Source: Lentzea sp. NEAU-D7
Lineage (GTDB): Bacteria; Actinomycetota; Actinomycetes; Mycobacteriales; Pseudonocardiaceae
Reading direction: 5' to 3'
Assembly (NCBI RefSeq): GCF_026242055.1
Contig: NZ_JAPJDL010000027.1
Span: forward strand, 1-64,000
DNA: 64,000 nucleotides
The position numbers and the translations under genes are program-made. A model generated the notes under the pieces. The model was given only the letters and a program-made list of their open reading frames with translations. It did no database searches and had not been told where the DNA came from. This document shows positions 52,469-62,251 of the stretch, piece by piece; position 1 is the first letter of the stretch; every line of letters begins with the position of its first letter.

Positions 52469-54258
52469 CAGGGCACCGCCTTGAGGAAACTCGCCGCCAC
52501 CTCCACGGCTGGTGTCGAAGTCTCCCCGCTGAGCACCAGGGTCGCGAACGCGAGATCGCCCCGGTAGCCCATGAACCACCCGTGTGAGTGCACGCCGTCA
52601 CCGAACTGCGCCGTACCAGTCTTGCCCCGCACGTCTCCGTACGGCTTGAGTTGCGGTGCAGTGCCCGACTCGACGACCTCGCGCATCATGGCGCGCACCG
52701 GCTCCAGCGCGGCCGCGGGCGGGGCGGCGGGCTGCTTGTCCGCCTTGGTCTCCTTGCCCCGCACCAGCTGCGGCACCGGCACCGAGCCCTTCACGATCGA
52801 CGCAGAGACGAGCGCCATGCCGAACGGCGAGGCCAGCACCTTGCCCTGGCCGAACGCGTCCTCGGCCCGTTCCACGACGTCGGTCGCGGGCGGCACGGAC
52901 CCGGTGATCGTGGTGAGGCCCGCGATGTCGAAGTCGACGCCGAGGCCCAGCGACAGCGCGGCACCCGGCAGCAGGTCCGGCGGCATGTCGACGGCCAGCT
53001 GAGCGAACGAGGTGTTGCAGGAGAACGCGAACGCCGAGCGCAGCGGGATCGTGCCCTTGTCGAACTCGTTCGAGTTCGGCACGATCCGCCGCCCGTCGAT
53101 GGTGGTCTTGCCGGGGCACGGCACCGGGGTGTCGGCGGTGACCTTGCCGGACTGGATCGCGGCCAGCGCCGAGACCGCCTTCATCGTCGAGCCGGGCGGG
53201 AACCGGCCGGTCAGCGCGAGCGCGCCCTGGGCGTCGGCCGGGTCGTTCTGCGCGACGGCCAGGATGTCGCCGGTGGACGGCTGGATGGCCACCAGGATCG
53301 TGGGCTGCGTGAGCGGCTCGACGGCGTCCTCCGCGGCGGCCTGGACCGCCCGCGACAGCGCGATGTTCACGGCCTTGGCGGGCTCGGCGGCCTTCGAGTG
53401 CAGTTCCTCGACCTCGGTGCCCTGCGCGTCGACCGTGCTGACGCGGAACCCCGCGTTGCCGGCGATGTCGTTCTCGACGAGCTTGCGCACCGCGGGCAAC
53501 ACCTGGGAGCCGAAGTTGCGGCTCGGCGCCAGCAACGACGTCTGCGAGCTGAACCGCACGCCGGGCAGGTCGTAGATCTTCGGCTTCACCGACTGGTAGT
53601 CGGCGTCCCGCAGCGCCGCCACCTGGTAGGCCTGGCCCTCCGGGGTCTTGGCCACGCCGTCGGTGATCGTCTGCTGGGTGATGGCCTTGTCGAGCGGGTT
53701 CAGCGCGTCCGCGAGGGACTTCGTCACGGCCGCGACGTCACCGGCCTCCTTGCCGACGAGCAGCACCGAGACGACGCGTTCGGGGGCGAGCAGCGGTGTG
53801 CCGTCGCGGTCGAGCACCGGCGCCGGGTCCGGCGTGAGCTCGGTGAGCTTGACCGTCTGCTGCGGTGCGAGCTTCGGGTGCGCCACCGAGGACGCCCAGT
53901 GCACCTTCCACGTGTCGCCGTCCTGGCGCACGTCGAACTTGGTGGGGTACGTCCAGTGGCGGTTCTTGCCGAGGTTCCAGTCGAGCGTGACGGACGCTTC
54001 GGACGCCAGCTCGCCGTTCTTGCGGATCTGGTCGACCTTGGTGCTCAGGCCCTCCGGCTTGAGCGCTCCACGGAACTTCTCGAGGGTGTCCTTGGCGTCG
54101 TTGGGGTTGTCCGTCATCGCGGCGGCGCCCTGCACGTCACCGGACGCGAGCTTGGCCAGGAAGTCGTTGGTGATCTCCGGTGCCCCTGGTTCGGACTCGA
54201 ACAGCCCACAGCCGCTCACCGTCAGCAGGACCACCGTGATCGTCGCGAGAAGGCGCAC
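52468..54258 (-). CDS. Class B penicillin-binding protein (lipoprotein, MecA_N-like)
   Basis: Peptidoglycan transpeptidase anchored by a lipoprotein signal (lipobox VSGC, Cys at about residue 17), 596 aa. An NTF2-like MecA_N domain (about 25-150) is followed by a dimerisation region and the transpeptidase domain. Active-site motifs: SxxK in PPGSTMKAV, SxN in SCNTSF and KTG in GKTGTAQF. The architecture resembles low-affinity PBPs (PBP2a-like) of actinobacteria such as PbpA-related lipoproteins, so it could affect beta-lactam tolerance; that is inference. Confidence 0.93.
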   Translation of the reverse strand: MRLLATITVVLLTVSGCGLFESEPGAPEITNDFLAKLASGDVQGAAAMTDNPNDAKDTLEKFRGALKPEGLSTKVDQIRKNGELASEASVTLDWNLGKNRHWTYPTKFDVRQDGDTWKVHWASSVAHPKLAPQQTVKLTELTPDPAPVLDRDGTPLLAPERVVSVLLVGKEAGDVAAVTKSLADALNPLDKAITQQTITDGVAKTPEGQAYQVAALRDADYQSVKPKIYDLPGVRFSSQTSLLAPSRNFGSQVLPAVRKLVENDIAGNAGFRVSTVDAQGTEVEELHSKAAEPAKAVNIALSRAVQAAAEDAVEPLTQPTILVAIQPSTGDILAVAQNDPADAQGALALTGRFPPGSTMKAVSALAAIQSGKVTADTPVPCPGKTTIDGRRIVPNSNEFDKGTIPLRSAFAFSCNTSFAQLAVDMPPDLLPGAALSLGLGVDFDIAGLTTITGSVPPATDVVERAEDAFGQGKVLASPFGMALVSASIVKGSVPVPQLVRGKETKADKQPAAPPAAALEPVRAMMREVVESGTAPQLKPYGDVRGKTGTAQFGDGVHSHGWFMGYRGDLAFATLVLSGETSTPAVEVAASFLKAVP

Positions 54259-54276
54259 TCGCGCGAGTATGCCCGT

Positions 54277-55128
54277 TCAGAAGAGGACAGTGGCGTATTG
54301 CCCGACTTGTTCGAATCCGATTCGCCGGTAGGCGGCCTGCGCCACGTGGTTGTAGCCGTTGACGTAGAGGCTCGCGGTCCTGTTGAGAACCCTGGTCAGC
54401 CGGTCGGCCACCGCCGCCGTGCCCGCGGTGCCGATGCCCTCGCCGCGGCGGTCCGGGCGGACCCAGACGCCCTGGATCTGGCCGACCTTGCTGGACATGG
54501 CACCGATCTCGGCCTTGAAGACGACCTCGCCGTGCTCGAACCTGGCGAACGCCCTGCCCGCGGCGATCAGCTCGGACACCCGCGCGCGGTAGCCGGCGCC
54601 ACCGTCCTCGGCGCACGGGTCGATGCCGACCTCTTCGACGAACATCGAGATGGCGGCGGGGAGGTAGCGGTTCAGCTCGCTCGGGCGGACCTGGCGGACC
54701 TGCGGGTCCGGCGTGATCTTCGGGGCCGTCGAGAGGGCCATCAGCGGCTGGTCCCCGCGAACCTCCCTGGCCGGGCCCCAGTCGGGCTGGAGCTCGTCCC
54801 AGAGGGTCAGGACCTGCTCGGCCGGGCCGACGAGACTGGAGCACATGCGGCCCCGGCGGCGGGCGCGGTCGGCGAACATGCGCATGGCCGTCGCGCCGCC
54901 CTTGAGCGGGATCAGGTTCGGGCCGGAGAAGCAGAGACCCTCGACCTTGCCCCTGATCGGCTTGGAGTCGGAGCCCCACATCTCGCCGCCCAGGCGCCAC
55001 GGGTCGAGACCCGCCACTTCCACCCGTGCCGCGACCATGCACGCCGCCACGGGGTCGCTGTCGAAGACCCCGCGCACGTCGATCAGGTCGCGCTCGTCGA
55101 GAACGCGCGCTCCGGCAAGCCTCAGCAC
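54277..55128 (-). CDS. GNAT N-acetyltransferase with DUF4081 N-terminal domain
   Basis: 283-aa two-domain protein. Residues 1-110 match the DUF4081 pattern (RVEVAGLDPWRLGGEMWG, LCFSGPNLIPL). The C-terminal half is a GNAT domain with the acetyl-CoA loop VWVRPDRRGEGIGTAGTAAV (in pieces) and YVNGYNHVAQAAYRRIGF. GTG at 55128. These proteins occur near ispG in many actinobacteria, as here, but the substrate is unknown. It ends 18 bp before the PBP gene. Confidence 0.87.
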   Translation of the reverse strand: MLRLAGARVLDERDLIDVRGVFDSDPVAACMVAARVEVAGLDPWRLGGEMWGSDSKPIRGKVEGLCFSGPNLIPLKGGATAMRMFADRARRRGRMCSSLVGPAEQVLTLWDELQPDWGPAREVRGDQPLMALSTAPKITPDPQVRQVRPSELNRYLPAAISMFVEEVGIDPCAEDGGAGYRARVSELIAAGRAFARFEHGEVVFKAEIGAMSSKVGQIQGVWVRPDRRGEGIGTAGTAAVADRLTRVLNRTASLYVNGYNHVAQAAYRRIGFEQVGQYATVLF

Positions 55129-55199
55129 GTCACCTAGCGTGCCAGATGGACCGTGTGTGTGGCATCAGCCAACAGTGCCTTGTGCCTGGACACACGGTG

Positions 55200-55229
55200 A
55201 GGGGCGCCTCACGGCCATGAGGCGCCCCT
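55200..55229 (-). terminator. Terminator after ispG
   Basis: A 12-bp stem (55200-55211 with 55218-55229) and a CGGCCA loop lie 17 bp beyond the ispG stop on the minus strand. There is no long T run. The rest of the 55129-55246 spacer shows nothing clear. Confidence 0.7.
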
Positions 55230-55246
55230 TCAGTTCGTACGTGCTG

Positions 55247-56401
55247 CTAGCCGACCGTGACGGCCGGGGACTCGCCCTCGACCGGTTCCATCTCCTCGGC
55301 GAGGCGCATGGCCTCCTCGATGAGGGTCTCCACGATCGCGTGCTCGGGCACGGTCTTGATGACCTTGCCCTTGACGAAGATCTGGCCCTTGCCGTTGCCG
55401 GAGGCGACACCCAGGTCGGCCTCGCGGGCCTCACCGGGGCCGTTCACGACGCAGCCCATGACCGCGACGCGCAGCGGCACCTCCATGCCCTCCAGACCGG
55501 CCGTGACCTGCTCGGCGAGCGTGTACACGTCGACCTGGGCGCGACCGCACGACGGGCAGGAGACGATCTCCAGCTTGCGCGGGCGCAGGTTGAGCGACTG
55601 GAGGATCTGGTGGCCGACCTTGATCTCCTCGACCGGCGGGGCGGACAACGACACCCGGATGGTGTCGCCGATGCCCTGGCGCAGGAGCGCGCCGAACGCC
55701 ACGGCCGACTTGATGGTGCCCTGGAAGGCGGGGCCGGCCTCCGTGACGCCCAGGTGCAGCGGGTAGTCGCACTGCTCGGCCAGCAGTTCGTACGCGCGCA
55801 CCATGACCACGGGGTCGTTGTGCTTGACGGAGATCTTGATGTCGTGGAAGTCGTGCTCCGCGAAGAGGGACGCCTCCCACATGGCCGACTCGGCCAGCGC
55901 CTCGGGCGTGGCCTTGCCGTACTTGGCGAGCAACCTGGGGTCCAGGGACCCCGCGTTGACGCCGATGCGGATCGGGGTGCCGTGGTCCTTCGCGGCGGCC
56001 GCGATCTCCTTGACCTGGTCGTCGAACTTGCGGATGTTGCCGGGGTTCACCCGGACCGCGGCACAACCAGCCTCGATGGCGGCGAAGACGTACTTCGGCT
56101 GGAAGTGGATGTCGGCGATCACCGGGATCTGGGACTTCTTGGCGATCGCCGGCAGCGCGTCCGCGTCGTCCTGCGAGGGGCAGGCGACCCGGACGATGTC
56201 GCAGCCGGCCGCGGTGAGTTCCGCGATCTGCTGCAACGTCGCGTTGACGTCCGACGTGAGGGTCGTCGTCATCGACTGGACGGAGACGGGGAACTCGCTG
56301 CCGACACCGACGTTGCCGACCATCAGCTGCCGGGTCTTGCGGCGTTCCGACAGCACCGGCGGCGGCAGTGCCGGCATTCCGAGCATCACGCCGTCACTCA
56401 T
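55247..56401 (-). CDS. ispG: 4-hydroxy-3-methylbut-2-en-1-yl diphosphate synthase
   Basis: [4Fe-4S] enzyme of the MEP isoprenoid pathway that converts MEcPP to HMBPP; 384 aa. N-terminal TIM barrel: [24 protein letters not shown] and [10 protein letters not shown]-terminal cluster-binding region with Cys residues in [10 protein letters not shown] and [10 protein letters not shown]. It is the last gene of dxr-rseP-ispG, the standard actinobacterial order. Confidence 0.97.
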   Translation of the reverse strand: MSDGVMLGMPALPPPVLSERRKTRQLMVGNVGVGSEFPVSVQSMTTTLTSDVNATLQQIAELTAAGCDIVRVACPSQDDADALPAIAKKSQIPVIADIHFQPKYVFAAIEAGCAAVRVNPGNIRKFDDQVKEIAAAAKDHGTPIRIGVNAGSLDPRLLAKYGKATPEALAESAMWEASLFAEHDFHDIKISVKHNDPVVMVRAYELLAEQCDYPLHLGVTEAGPAFQGTIKSAVAFGALLRQGIGDTIRVSLSAPPVEEIKVGHQILQSLNLRPRKLEIVSCPSCGRAQVDVYTLAEQVTAGLEGMEVPLRVAVMGCVVNGPGEAREADLGVASGNGKGQIFVKGKVIKTVPEHAIVETLIEEAMRLAEEMEPVEGESPAVTVG

Positions 56402-56427
56402 GGGTTGTGCACCTTTCCGTGGATCAC

Positions 56428-57639
56428 TTATTGCAACCTGATCGGGTTGACGATGTCGGCGGTCACGGTCAGCAGCGTGATGGCGCCGCCGATGAAGATG
56501 ACCACGTAGGTGAGCGGCAACAGGCGCATGTAGTTGACCGGGGCGCCGGCGGGCTTCCCGCGCAGCTTCCTCACCCAGTCTCGCACCCGTTCGTAGAGGT
56601 TGACGGCGATGTGACCACCGTCAAGCGGGAGCAACGGCAGGAGGTTGAACACACCGACGAAGAAGTTCAGACCCGCCAGCATGAGGATGAAGAACGCCCA
56701 CAGGCCCCGTTCCGCGGCGTCGCCACCGAGGCGGGACGCACCGACGACGGAGATCGGGGTGTCGAGGTCGCGCTCGCCGCCACCGATGGCCTTCACGACG
56801 GCCGGGATGCGCTCCGGGAAGCGCATGAGGCCCTTCCAGGTGTTCACGAACATGTCGCCGGTGAACGCGATCGAGGCCGGGACCGCCGCGAGCGGGCTGT
56901 ACTCGAAGTTCTGCTGCCAGGTGACGCCGATGGCGCCGACCTCCTTGACCTCGCGGTTGCCCTTGCCGTCGACCACCTCGCGGGTGACCTTCGGCACGTT
57001 CACCGTGAGAGCGACTTCCTTGCCGTCGCGCAGCACCTTGAACTCGGTCGGCCCGCTGAGGTCGCGGGTCACCTTGAGCATGTCGGACCACGTCGAAATC
57101 GGCTTGCCGGCGATGGCGGTGACCTCGTCGCCGGGCTGCAGGCCCGCGTCCTTGGCCGGGGCCGGGGCGCCGGGCTGGCACGGCGCGGTGAGGCCGACGG
57201 TGTGGTCCTGCACGCAGGGGGTGATCTCGGCGAGGACCGGCTGGTCCTTGTTGTTCGGCAGGCCCAGCGTCATCGCGAGGATCAGCAGGATGAAGAAGCC
57301 GAGGATGAAGTGCGTGATCGAGCCGGCGGACAGCACGACGACGCGCTTCCACACCTTCTGGTTGTAGAAGGCGCGCTTGCGGTCGTCCGGGTGCACCTCG
57401 TCCAGCGCCGTCATGCCCGTGATCTCGCAGAAGCCGCCCGCCGGGATCGCCTTCAGGCCGTACTCGGTCTCGCCCTTGCGGAACGAGAAGAGCTTCGGGC
57501 CGAAACCGATGAAGTAGCGGGTGACCTTCATGCCGTAGAACTTCGCCGTCAGCAGGTGCCCGAACTCGTGCAACGCGATGGAGACCGCGATGCCGAACGC
57601 GAACAACAGCACCCCGAGGATGTTGATGAATGTGTTCAC
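56428..57639 (-). CDS. Site-2 protease (RIP metalloprotease, RseP/Rip1-like)
   Basis: Intramembrane zinc protease, 403 aa from GTG 57639. The active-site HExxH is in the first helix ([14 protein letters not shown]), the third metal ligand region is [12 protein letters not shown] near the C-terminus, and a PDZ domain lies between them ([18 protein letters not shown]). There are about four transmembrane helices. In mycobacteria the orthologue Rip1 cleaves anti-sigma factors. It lies between dxr and ispG, a conserved but functionally unexplained association. Confidence 0.93.
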   Translation of the reverse strand: MNTFINILGVLLFAFGIAVSIALHEFGHLLTAKFYGMKVTRYFIGFGPKLFSFRKGETEYGLKAIPAGGFCEITGMTALDEVHPDDRKRAFYNQKVWKRVVVLSAGSITHFILGFFILLILAMTLGLPNNKDQPVLAEITPCVQDHTVGLTAPCQPGAPAPAKDAGLQPGDEVTAIAGKPISTWSDMLKVTRDLSGPTEFKVLRDGKEVALTVNVPKVTREVVDGKGNREVKEVGAIGVTWQQNFEYSPLAAVPASIAFTGDMFVNTWKGLMRFPERIPAVVKAIGGGERDLDTPISVVGASRLGGDAAERGLWAFFILMLAGLNFFVGVFNLLPLLPLDGGHIAVNLYERVRDWVRKLRGKPAGAPVNYMRLLPLTYVVIFIGGAITLLTVTADIVNPIRLQ

Positions 57640-57646
57640 GGAAAGT

Positions 57647-58777
57647 TCAGTTCCTTCCAACCAGCTCGCGGGCACGTGCGCGTGCCCAGTCCTCGGCGGC
57701 CAGGACCTCCGCGACGTCCGCGGGGTCCTTCTGCCAGTCGTTCGCCTCGCCGAGAACCTGGCCGATGGTGTCCACGATCGACAGGAACGACGTGTGGCCG
57801 GCGACGAAGGAGGCGAGTGCCTCCTCGTTCGCGGCGTTGTAGATGGCAGGTAGGCAACCGCCGGCGGTGCCTGCCTGCCGCGCGAGCTCGACCGCCGGGA
57901 AGGTGACGCTGTCCAGGGGTTCGAACGTCCACGAGGTGGCGGTGTCAAAGGTACAGGCGGACGCCGCACCCGCGACGCGCTCTGGCCAGGACAACCCCAA
58001 CGAGATGGGCAGCCGCATGTCCGGAGGCGACGCCTGCGCGAGCGTCGAGCCGTCCGTGAAGGTGACCATGGAGTGGATGATGGACTGAGGGTGCACCACG
58101 ACGTCGACGCGGTCGTAGGGGACCCCGAACAGCAGGTGCGCCTCGATCAGCTCCAGGCCCTTGTTGACCAGGTTCGCCGAGTTGATCGTGACGACCTGCC
58201 CCATCGACCAGGTCGGGTGCGCCATCGCCTGCTGCACGGTGACGGCCTCGAGCTCCCCGCGGCTCCTGCCGCGGAACGGCCCGCCGGACGCCGTGAGCAC
58301 CAGCTTGTGCACCTCGTCCGCCGTGCCCCCGCGGAGGCACTGCGCGAGCGCCGAGTGCTCGGAGTCGACCGGCACGATCTGGTCGGGCTTCGCCGCCTTC
58401 AGCACGAGCGGCCCGCCCGCGATGAGCGACTCCTTGTTGGCGAGCGCGAGCGTCGCCCCCGTCTCGAGCGCCTTCAGCGACGGCTCCAGCCCCCTGGACC
58501 CGTCCATGGCGTTCAGGACGACGTCCGCGGGAGCCGCCTCGACCAGGTCGACCATGCTGGTCAGCGTCCGCACGCCGGGGACCTCGGCACCGTTCGCGAC
58601 GGCGACTGTCTTCACGTCGAACTCCGCTGCCTGCTCTTTCAGCAGGTCGAGCTGACGTCCACCCGCGCCGAGACCGACGACCTGGAAGCGGTCGCGGTTG
58701 CGCCGGATGACGTCGAGCGCCTGGGTGCCGACGGAGCCGGTCGAACCCAGGATCAGGACAGTGCGTGGAGTACTCAT
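57647..58777 (-). CDS. dxr: 1-deoxy-D-xylulose-5-phosphate reductoisomerase
   Basis: NADPH- and divalent-metal-dependent enzyme that makes MEP in the isoprenoid pathway; 376 aa, the usual length. NADPH site [15 protein letters not shown] at the N-terminus; active-site stretch [16 protein letters not shown]; metal ligands and flexible loop around TASGGPFRG and HPTWSMGQ; second Glu/Asn cluster in [13 protein letters not shown]. First gene of the dxr-rseP-ispG operon. Confidence 0.97.
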   Translation of the reverse strand: MSTPRTVLILGSTGSVGTQALDVIRRNRDRFQVVGLGAGGRQLDLLKEQAAEFDVKTVAVANGAEVPGVRTLTSMVDLVEAAPADVVLNAMDGSRGLEPSLKALETGATLALANKESLIAGGPLVLKAAKPDQIVPVDSEHSALAQCLRGGTADEVHKLVLTASGGPFRGRSRGELEAVTVQQAMAHPTWSMGQVVTINSANLVNKGLELIEAHLLFGVPYDRVDVVVHPQSIIHSMVTFTDGSTLAQASPPDMRLPISLGLSWPERVAGAASACTFDTATSWTFEPLDSVTFPAVELARQAGTAGGCLPAIYNAANEEALASFVAGHTSFLSIVDTIGQVLGEANDWQKDPADVAEVLAAEDWARARARELVGRN

Positions 58778-58912
58778 CGCCCCTCATTGTTCCGGAGAGT
58801 GCCTGAGAGCACGGCACAGCCCGCTACTTTGATAACGAAGTGGTCTTGAAGGTGTGAAGTCGCCAGATCGAGGGCATTCCTCCGACGTCAAGTCGTTGGA
58901 AGGAGACTCTCC

Positions 58913-59179
58913 GTGGGCATCCTCGGATGGATCGTGCTCGGTCTGCTGGCTGGGGCCATCGCCAAGGCAATCATGCCTGGTAACGACCCCGGCGGTTTCA
59001 TCATCACGATGCTTCTCGGCATCGTGGGTGCGATTCTCGGTGGATTCATCGGGTCCGCGCTCTTCGGGACCGACCTGGGCTCGTTCTTCGATCTTCGGAC
59101 CTGGCTGCTGGCCATCGTCGGATCGCTGATCCTGCTGGGCATCTACCGCCTGGTAACGGGTAGGCGCAGTCACGCTTAG
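58913..59179 (+). CDS. GlsB/YeaQ/YmgE-family stress-response membrane protein
   Basis: 88-aa integral membrane protein with three hydrophobic helices and the family core LGLLAGAIAKAIMPG, MLLGIVGAILGGFIG and a closing LILLGIYRL. GTG start with GGAAGGAG 8 nt upstream. The family, also called transglycosylase-associated protein, is linked to general stress but the molecular role is unknown. It is divergent from dxr. Confidence 0.9.
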   Translation: MGILGWIVLGLLAGAIAKAIMPGNDPGGFIITMLLGIVGAILGGFIGSALFGTDLGSFFDLRTWLLAIVGSLILLGIYRLVTGRRSHA

Positions 59180-59242
59180 CCGCAACAGACGTTTGAGGCC
59201 GTTCGGGTGACACCCAATGGGTTCGCCGCACGGCACGCAGAG

Positions 59243-59280
59243 CCCCGCGTCTCCTTCCAGGAGGCGCGGGGTTCTGTCTT
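59243..59280 (+). terminator. Terminator after glsB-like gene
   Basis: A 12-bp GC-rich stem with one wobble (59243-59254 with 59260-59271), TTCCA loop and trailing TTCTGTCTTT. It lies between convergent genes and may serve both. Confidence 0.85.
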
Positions 59281-59300
59281 TCGGTCGCTGCTTCGCAGGG

Positions 59301-59951
59301 TCAGGTTGCGATGCCTGCGTCTCGTGCCAGCAGGGCTGCCTGCACGCGGTTGGTCAGGCCCAGCTTGGCCAGTAAACGGGACACGTAGGTCTTCACCGTC
59401 GCCTCGGACATGTGCAGCTTGGCGCCCACGTCGGCGTTGGACATGCCCTGGCCCAGCAGGGCCAGCACCTCCACCTCGCGGTCGGTCAGGCCCTCGACGG
59501 CCTTCTGCGCCTCCTGCCGCTTCGGCTGCCCCGACGTCGCCACCATGCCGACCACGCGTGACGTGACCATCGGCGACAGGTACGCCTCGCCGTTGTGCAC
59601 CGCCCGCACGGCCCTCAGCAGCTCCTCCGGCGCGGAGTCCTTCAGCAGGAAGCCGGCGGCACCATCGGACAGCGCGCGCACGATGTTGTCGTCCTCGCCG
59701 AACGTCGTCAGCATCACGACCCGGACCGAAGGCGCCACCACCCGCAGTTCCTTCGCGCAGGCCAGGCCGTCCATGCGCGGCATGCGGATGTCGAGCACCG
59801 CCACGTCCACCCGGCGCTCGCGCACGATCTGCACGGCCTCGCGGCCGTCGCCTGCCTCCGCCACGAGCTCGATGTCGTCGGCGGTGCCGAGAATGGCCTT
59901 GATGCCGGCGCGCATCAGCGGCTCGTCATCGGCGATGAGCACCCGGATCAT
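59301..59951 (-). CDS. NarL/LuxR-type two-component response regulator
   Basis: 216-aa regulator. Receiver domain: IRVLIADDEPLMRAG, phosphoacceptor Asp in VAVLDIRMPRMDG (about residue 54), Thr/Lys in LLKDSAPE. C-terminal LuxR helix-turn-helix: LTDREVEVLALLGQGMSNADVGAKLHMSEATVKTYVSRLLAKLG (segments). Its ATG overlaps the kinase stop (ATGA), so the two form a cognate pair. Confidence 0.95.
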   Translation of the reverse strand: MIRVLIADDEPLMRAGIKAILGTADDIELVAEAGDGREAVQIVRERRVDVAVLDIRMPRMDGLACAKELRVVAPSVRVVMLTTFGEDDNIVRALSDGAAGFLLKDSAPEELLRAVRAVHNGEAYLSPMVTSRVVGMVATSGQPKRQEAQKAVEGLTDREVEVLALLGQGMSNADVGAKLHMSEATVKTYVSRLLAKLGLTNRVQAALLARDAGIAT

Positions 59952-61552
59952 TGACCTGTCCTCTGCACGTGGATCTTCTTCTCGACCAGCTTGCCGTCCC
60001 GGAAGCAGAAACGCACCACTCGGGTGCCCTTCGCGAGGTACGACTGCTCGTCGGTGATGTGGTAGACGCAGCGCGCGCCCGGCGGTTCGGGGCTGGCCTG
60101 GGACTTGCGCTCACCGTCGGCGACCAGGGGTTCGTCACCGGCCGGGAGCAGCGCGAGCACGTCGGCCTCCGCCTGCCCCTCCTGGATCCTGTCGAGGTTC
60201 TCCTGCGACACGACGTCGGTCACGGGCTGCGCGCCGAGGTAGGTGAAGCCGCCGATGATGACCACCAGCACCAGCGACGCCCCCGCTATCGAGCCGACGC
60301 CCGCCCACTTGCGGATGCCGCGCGGGGACTCGGTCTCGTCCTGCTCGTCCTCCGGCTCGTCCGGGAGCGGCGTCTCCTCGTACGGCAGCACGGCGGCGAT
60401 GCGGAAGCCCCCGGAGGGCAACGCGCCGACGTGCAGGATGCCACCGGCCACGCGCACGCGTTCGGTGAGCCCGATCAGGCCCACGCCCGGCGCCTGGGCC
60501 GGCGAACCGTTGCGACAGGGGTTGTTGCGCACCTCGACGACCAGCGCGTCCGGCTCGTACTTCACCGTCACCTGCACGGCGGCGCCCGGCGCGTGCTTGG
60601 CGGCGTTGGTCAGGCCCTCCTGGGCCACGCGATAGGCCGCGTGGGAGACGCGGGACGGCAACGGGTGCGCCTGCCCGCCGCGCACCAGACTGACCAGAAC
60701 ACCGGCCTTGCGCGCGTCGCTCACCAACGAGTCGATGGACTCCGCGGTCCGTGTCGCGGGGTCGTCGTCGGGACCGTCCTCCGCGCGCAGGACGCCGATG
60801 ATCGCCCGCAGCTCCCCCATGCCGGTCAACGCCGCCGAGCGCAGCACCCCGATGGCCTCGCGCTGCTTGTCCCCCAGCGACGGGTCCAGCGCCAGCGCGC
60901 CGGCGTGCACGGAGATCAGCGACAGCCGGTGGCCGAGGCTGTCGTGCATGTCCTGGGCGATGCGGCTGCGTTCGCGGAGGCGGACCTGCCGCGACAGCAT
61001 CCTGTGCTCGCCGCGCATGCGTGCCTCGCGGTCCTGCATGGCCTGCACAAGCGCCTCGCGCTGCGCGAGGTAGCGGCCGACGAGGAACGGCAGCGCCACG
61101 CCCACGCCGAAGATCGTGACCAGGATGAGCATGCCGTAGACGGGTTCGATGTCGAGCGGCCGCTGGTCCCAGTCCCACAGCAGCACCACGACGACGAACG
61201 TCATCGCGGTCGACACGACGGCCTTGACCCACGACTCGATCCGGCGACCCGCCGTGTAGCTCAGCACGACCATCATGGCGGGGCCGAAGAACGGGATCGC
61301 CGCGCCCGCGATCATGGCCGTCGCCGGCAGCAGGTGCCGCAACGGCAGCACCACCACGTAGACGGCGAAGTAGGCGACGAGCGTCCAGCCCGACGCCTTC
61401 GACTCCGCCCACGGCCCCGGCCACAGGTCCAGCAGCAGCACGCCGACCATGACGAGCAGGTCGCCGACGAGCCGCACCGGGGTCAGCGCCCGAAGCCGGG
61501 CCAGGGTGTCGGCGCGGAACGCCTCGCCCTTGGTCCGCACAGCAGTAATCAC
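59948..61552 (-). CDS. Sensor histidine kinase with extra C-terminal TM and BamE-like outer domain
   Basis: 534-aa HisKA_3 (NarX/DesK-type) kinase. Several membrane helices (residues about 30-165) precede the dimerisation helix with phospho-His203 in AQDMHDSLGHRL; the ATPase region has EGLTNAAKHAPG and GVGLIGLTERVRVAGG. The conserved kinase ends near residue 385. Then follow an acidic linker (DEPEDEQDE), a further transmembrane helix (about 416-441) and a 93-residue external domain with two Cys (ARCVYHI, VRFCFRDG) and a pattern like SmpA/BamE lipoproteins (ENLDRIQEGQAEADVLALLP). This tail is unusual and could be an additional sensor. Confidence 0.88.
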   Translation of the reverse strand: MITAVRTKGEAFRADTLARLRALTPVRLVGDLLVMVGVLLLDLWPGPWAESKASGWTLVAYFAVYVVVLPLRHLLPATAMIAGAAIPFFGPAMMVVLSYTAGRRIESWVKAVVSTAMTFVVVVLLWDWDQRPLDIEPVYGMLILVTIFGVGVALPFLVGRYLAQREALVQAMQDREARMRGEHRMLSRQVRLRERSRIAQDMHDSLGHRLSLISVHAGALALDPSLGDKQREAIGVLRSAALTGMGELRAIIGVLRAEDGPDDDPATRTAESIDSLVSDARKAGVLVSLVRGGQAHPLPSRVSHAAYRVAQEGLTNAAKHAPGAAVQVTVKYEPDALVVEVRNNPCRNGSPAQAPGVGLIGLTERVRVAGGILHVGALPSGGFRIAAVLPYEETPLPDEPEDEQDETESPRGIRKWAGVGSIAGASLVLVVIIGGFTYLGAQPVTDVVSQENLDRIQEGQAEADVLALLPAGDEPLVADGERKSQASPEPPGARCVYHITDEQSYLAKGTRVVRFCFRDGKLVEKKIHVQRTGQ

Positions 61553-61739
61553 GATTTCAACCTACGAGACCTCCCACGTCCGCGCGGCACGCTGGAGTAT
61601 CGGATTCCCGAGACGAAAGTTGACGCCGCGGTCGACCCAGGTCGCTTGGAAGCGCTTAGACGAGGATCGAAGGAGCCGCTCGGCGCGTGATCATCTCGGC
61701 ATACTCCGCCTCCTGCACATCAATCTCTCAGGGGGAGAC

Positions 61740-62192
61740 ATGAGAAAAGCGTTGTGCGTGCTGTTCGCCACCGTCCTGGCGCTGATGTCGTTGCTGGGAA
61801 CCGCTTCGGCGGCGCCGACCGAGATCGACCTGAGCGGCCCCGCCGAGGTGGGGGCACCCGCGGCCGACGTCTCGGCCCAGGCGCTGTCGTGCGGCAGCGG
61901 CAACATGTGCGCGTGGCCGGTCGCCGACGGCAGCAGCAGCCGCTGCAGCTGGGGCAGCGCCGACCCCGACTGGCAGGGCGGGGACGTCCGGTGTTCCTGG
62001 TCGGGCAGCCGTGCGGTGCGGGCGGTCGAGAACGCCGGGGTCAGCACGTCCTACACCAGGGTGTGCCTGTACCCCGGCGCGAACTACTCGGGGAGCGTCG
62101 CCTACTACGTCCTGCGGGGCGCGGAAGCACCGAACTTCCCGAACGTGCTGATCCGCTCCCACAAGTGGGTCACCGGGAACACCTGCTGGTGA
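61740..62192 (+). CDS. Secreted peptidase-inhibitor-like protein (I36 family)
   Basis: 150-aa exported protein with a signal peptide (1-25, ending ASA) and a propeptide-like stretch before LSCGSGNMCAWPVADG. Six Cys and aromatic-rich segments (GSADPDWQGGDVRC, VCLYPGANYSGSVAYYV) resemble peptidase inhibitor I36/beta-gamma crystallin-like proteins such as SMI. GGGGGAG is 6 nt before the ATG. It may protect the cell from its own or foreign proteases, which fits the protease-rich setting. A perfect 18-bp terminator follows. Confidence 0.8.
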   Translation: MRKALCVLFATVLALMSLLGTASAAPTEIDLSGPAEVGAPAADVSAQALSCGSGNMCAWPVADGSSSRCSWGSADPDWQGGDVRCSWSGSRAVRAVENAGVSTSYTRVCLYPGANYSGSVAYYVLRGAEAPNFPNVLIRSHKWVTGNTCW

Positions 62193-62209
62193 CCGGCTGA
62201 CGGTTGGGG

Positions 62210-62250
62210 GGCCACCCGGCAGCGTCCGCAGTGGACGCTGCCGGGTGGCC
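62210..62250. terminator. Shared bidirectional terminator
   Basis: A perfect 18-bp inverted repeat (62210-62227 with 62233-62250) with a GCAGT loop lies between the convergent inhibitor-like gene and the ArsR-like gene. It should stop transcription from both sides. Confidence 0.88.
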
Positions 62251-62251
62251 C

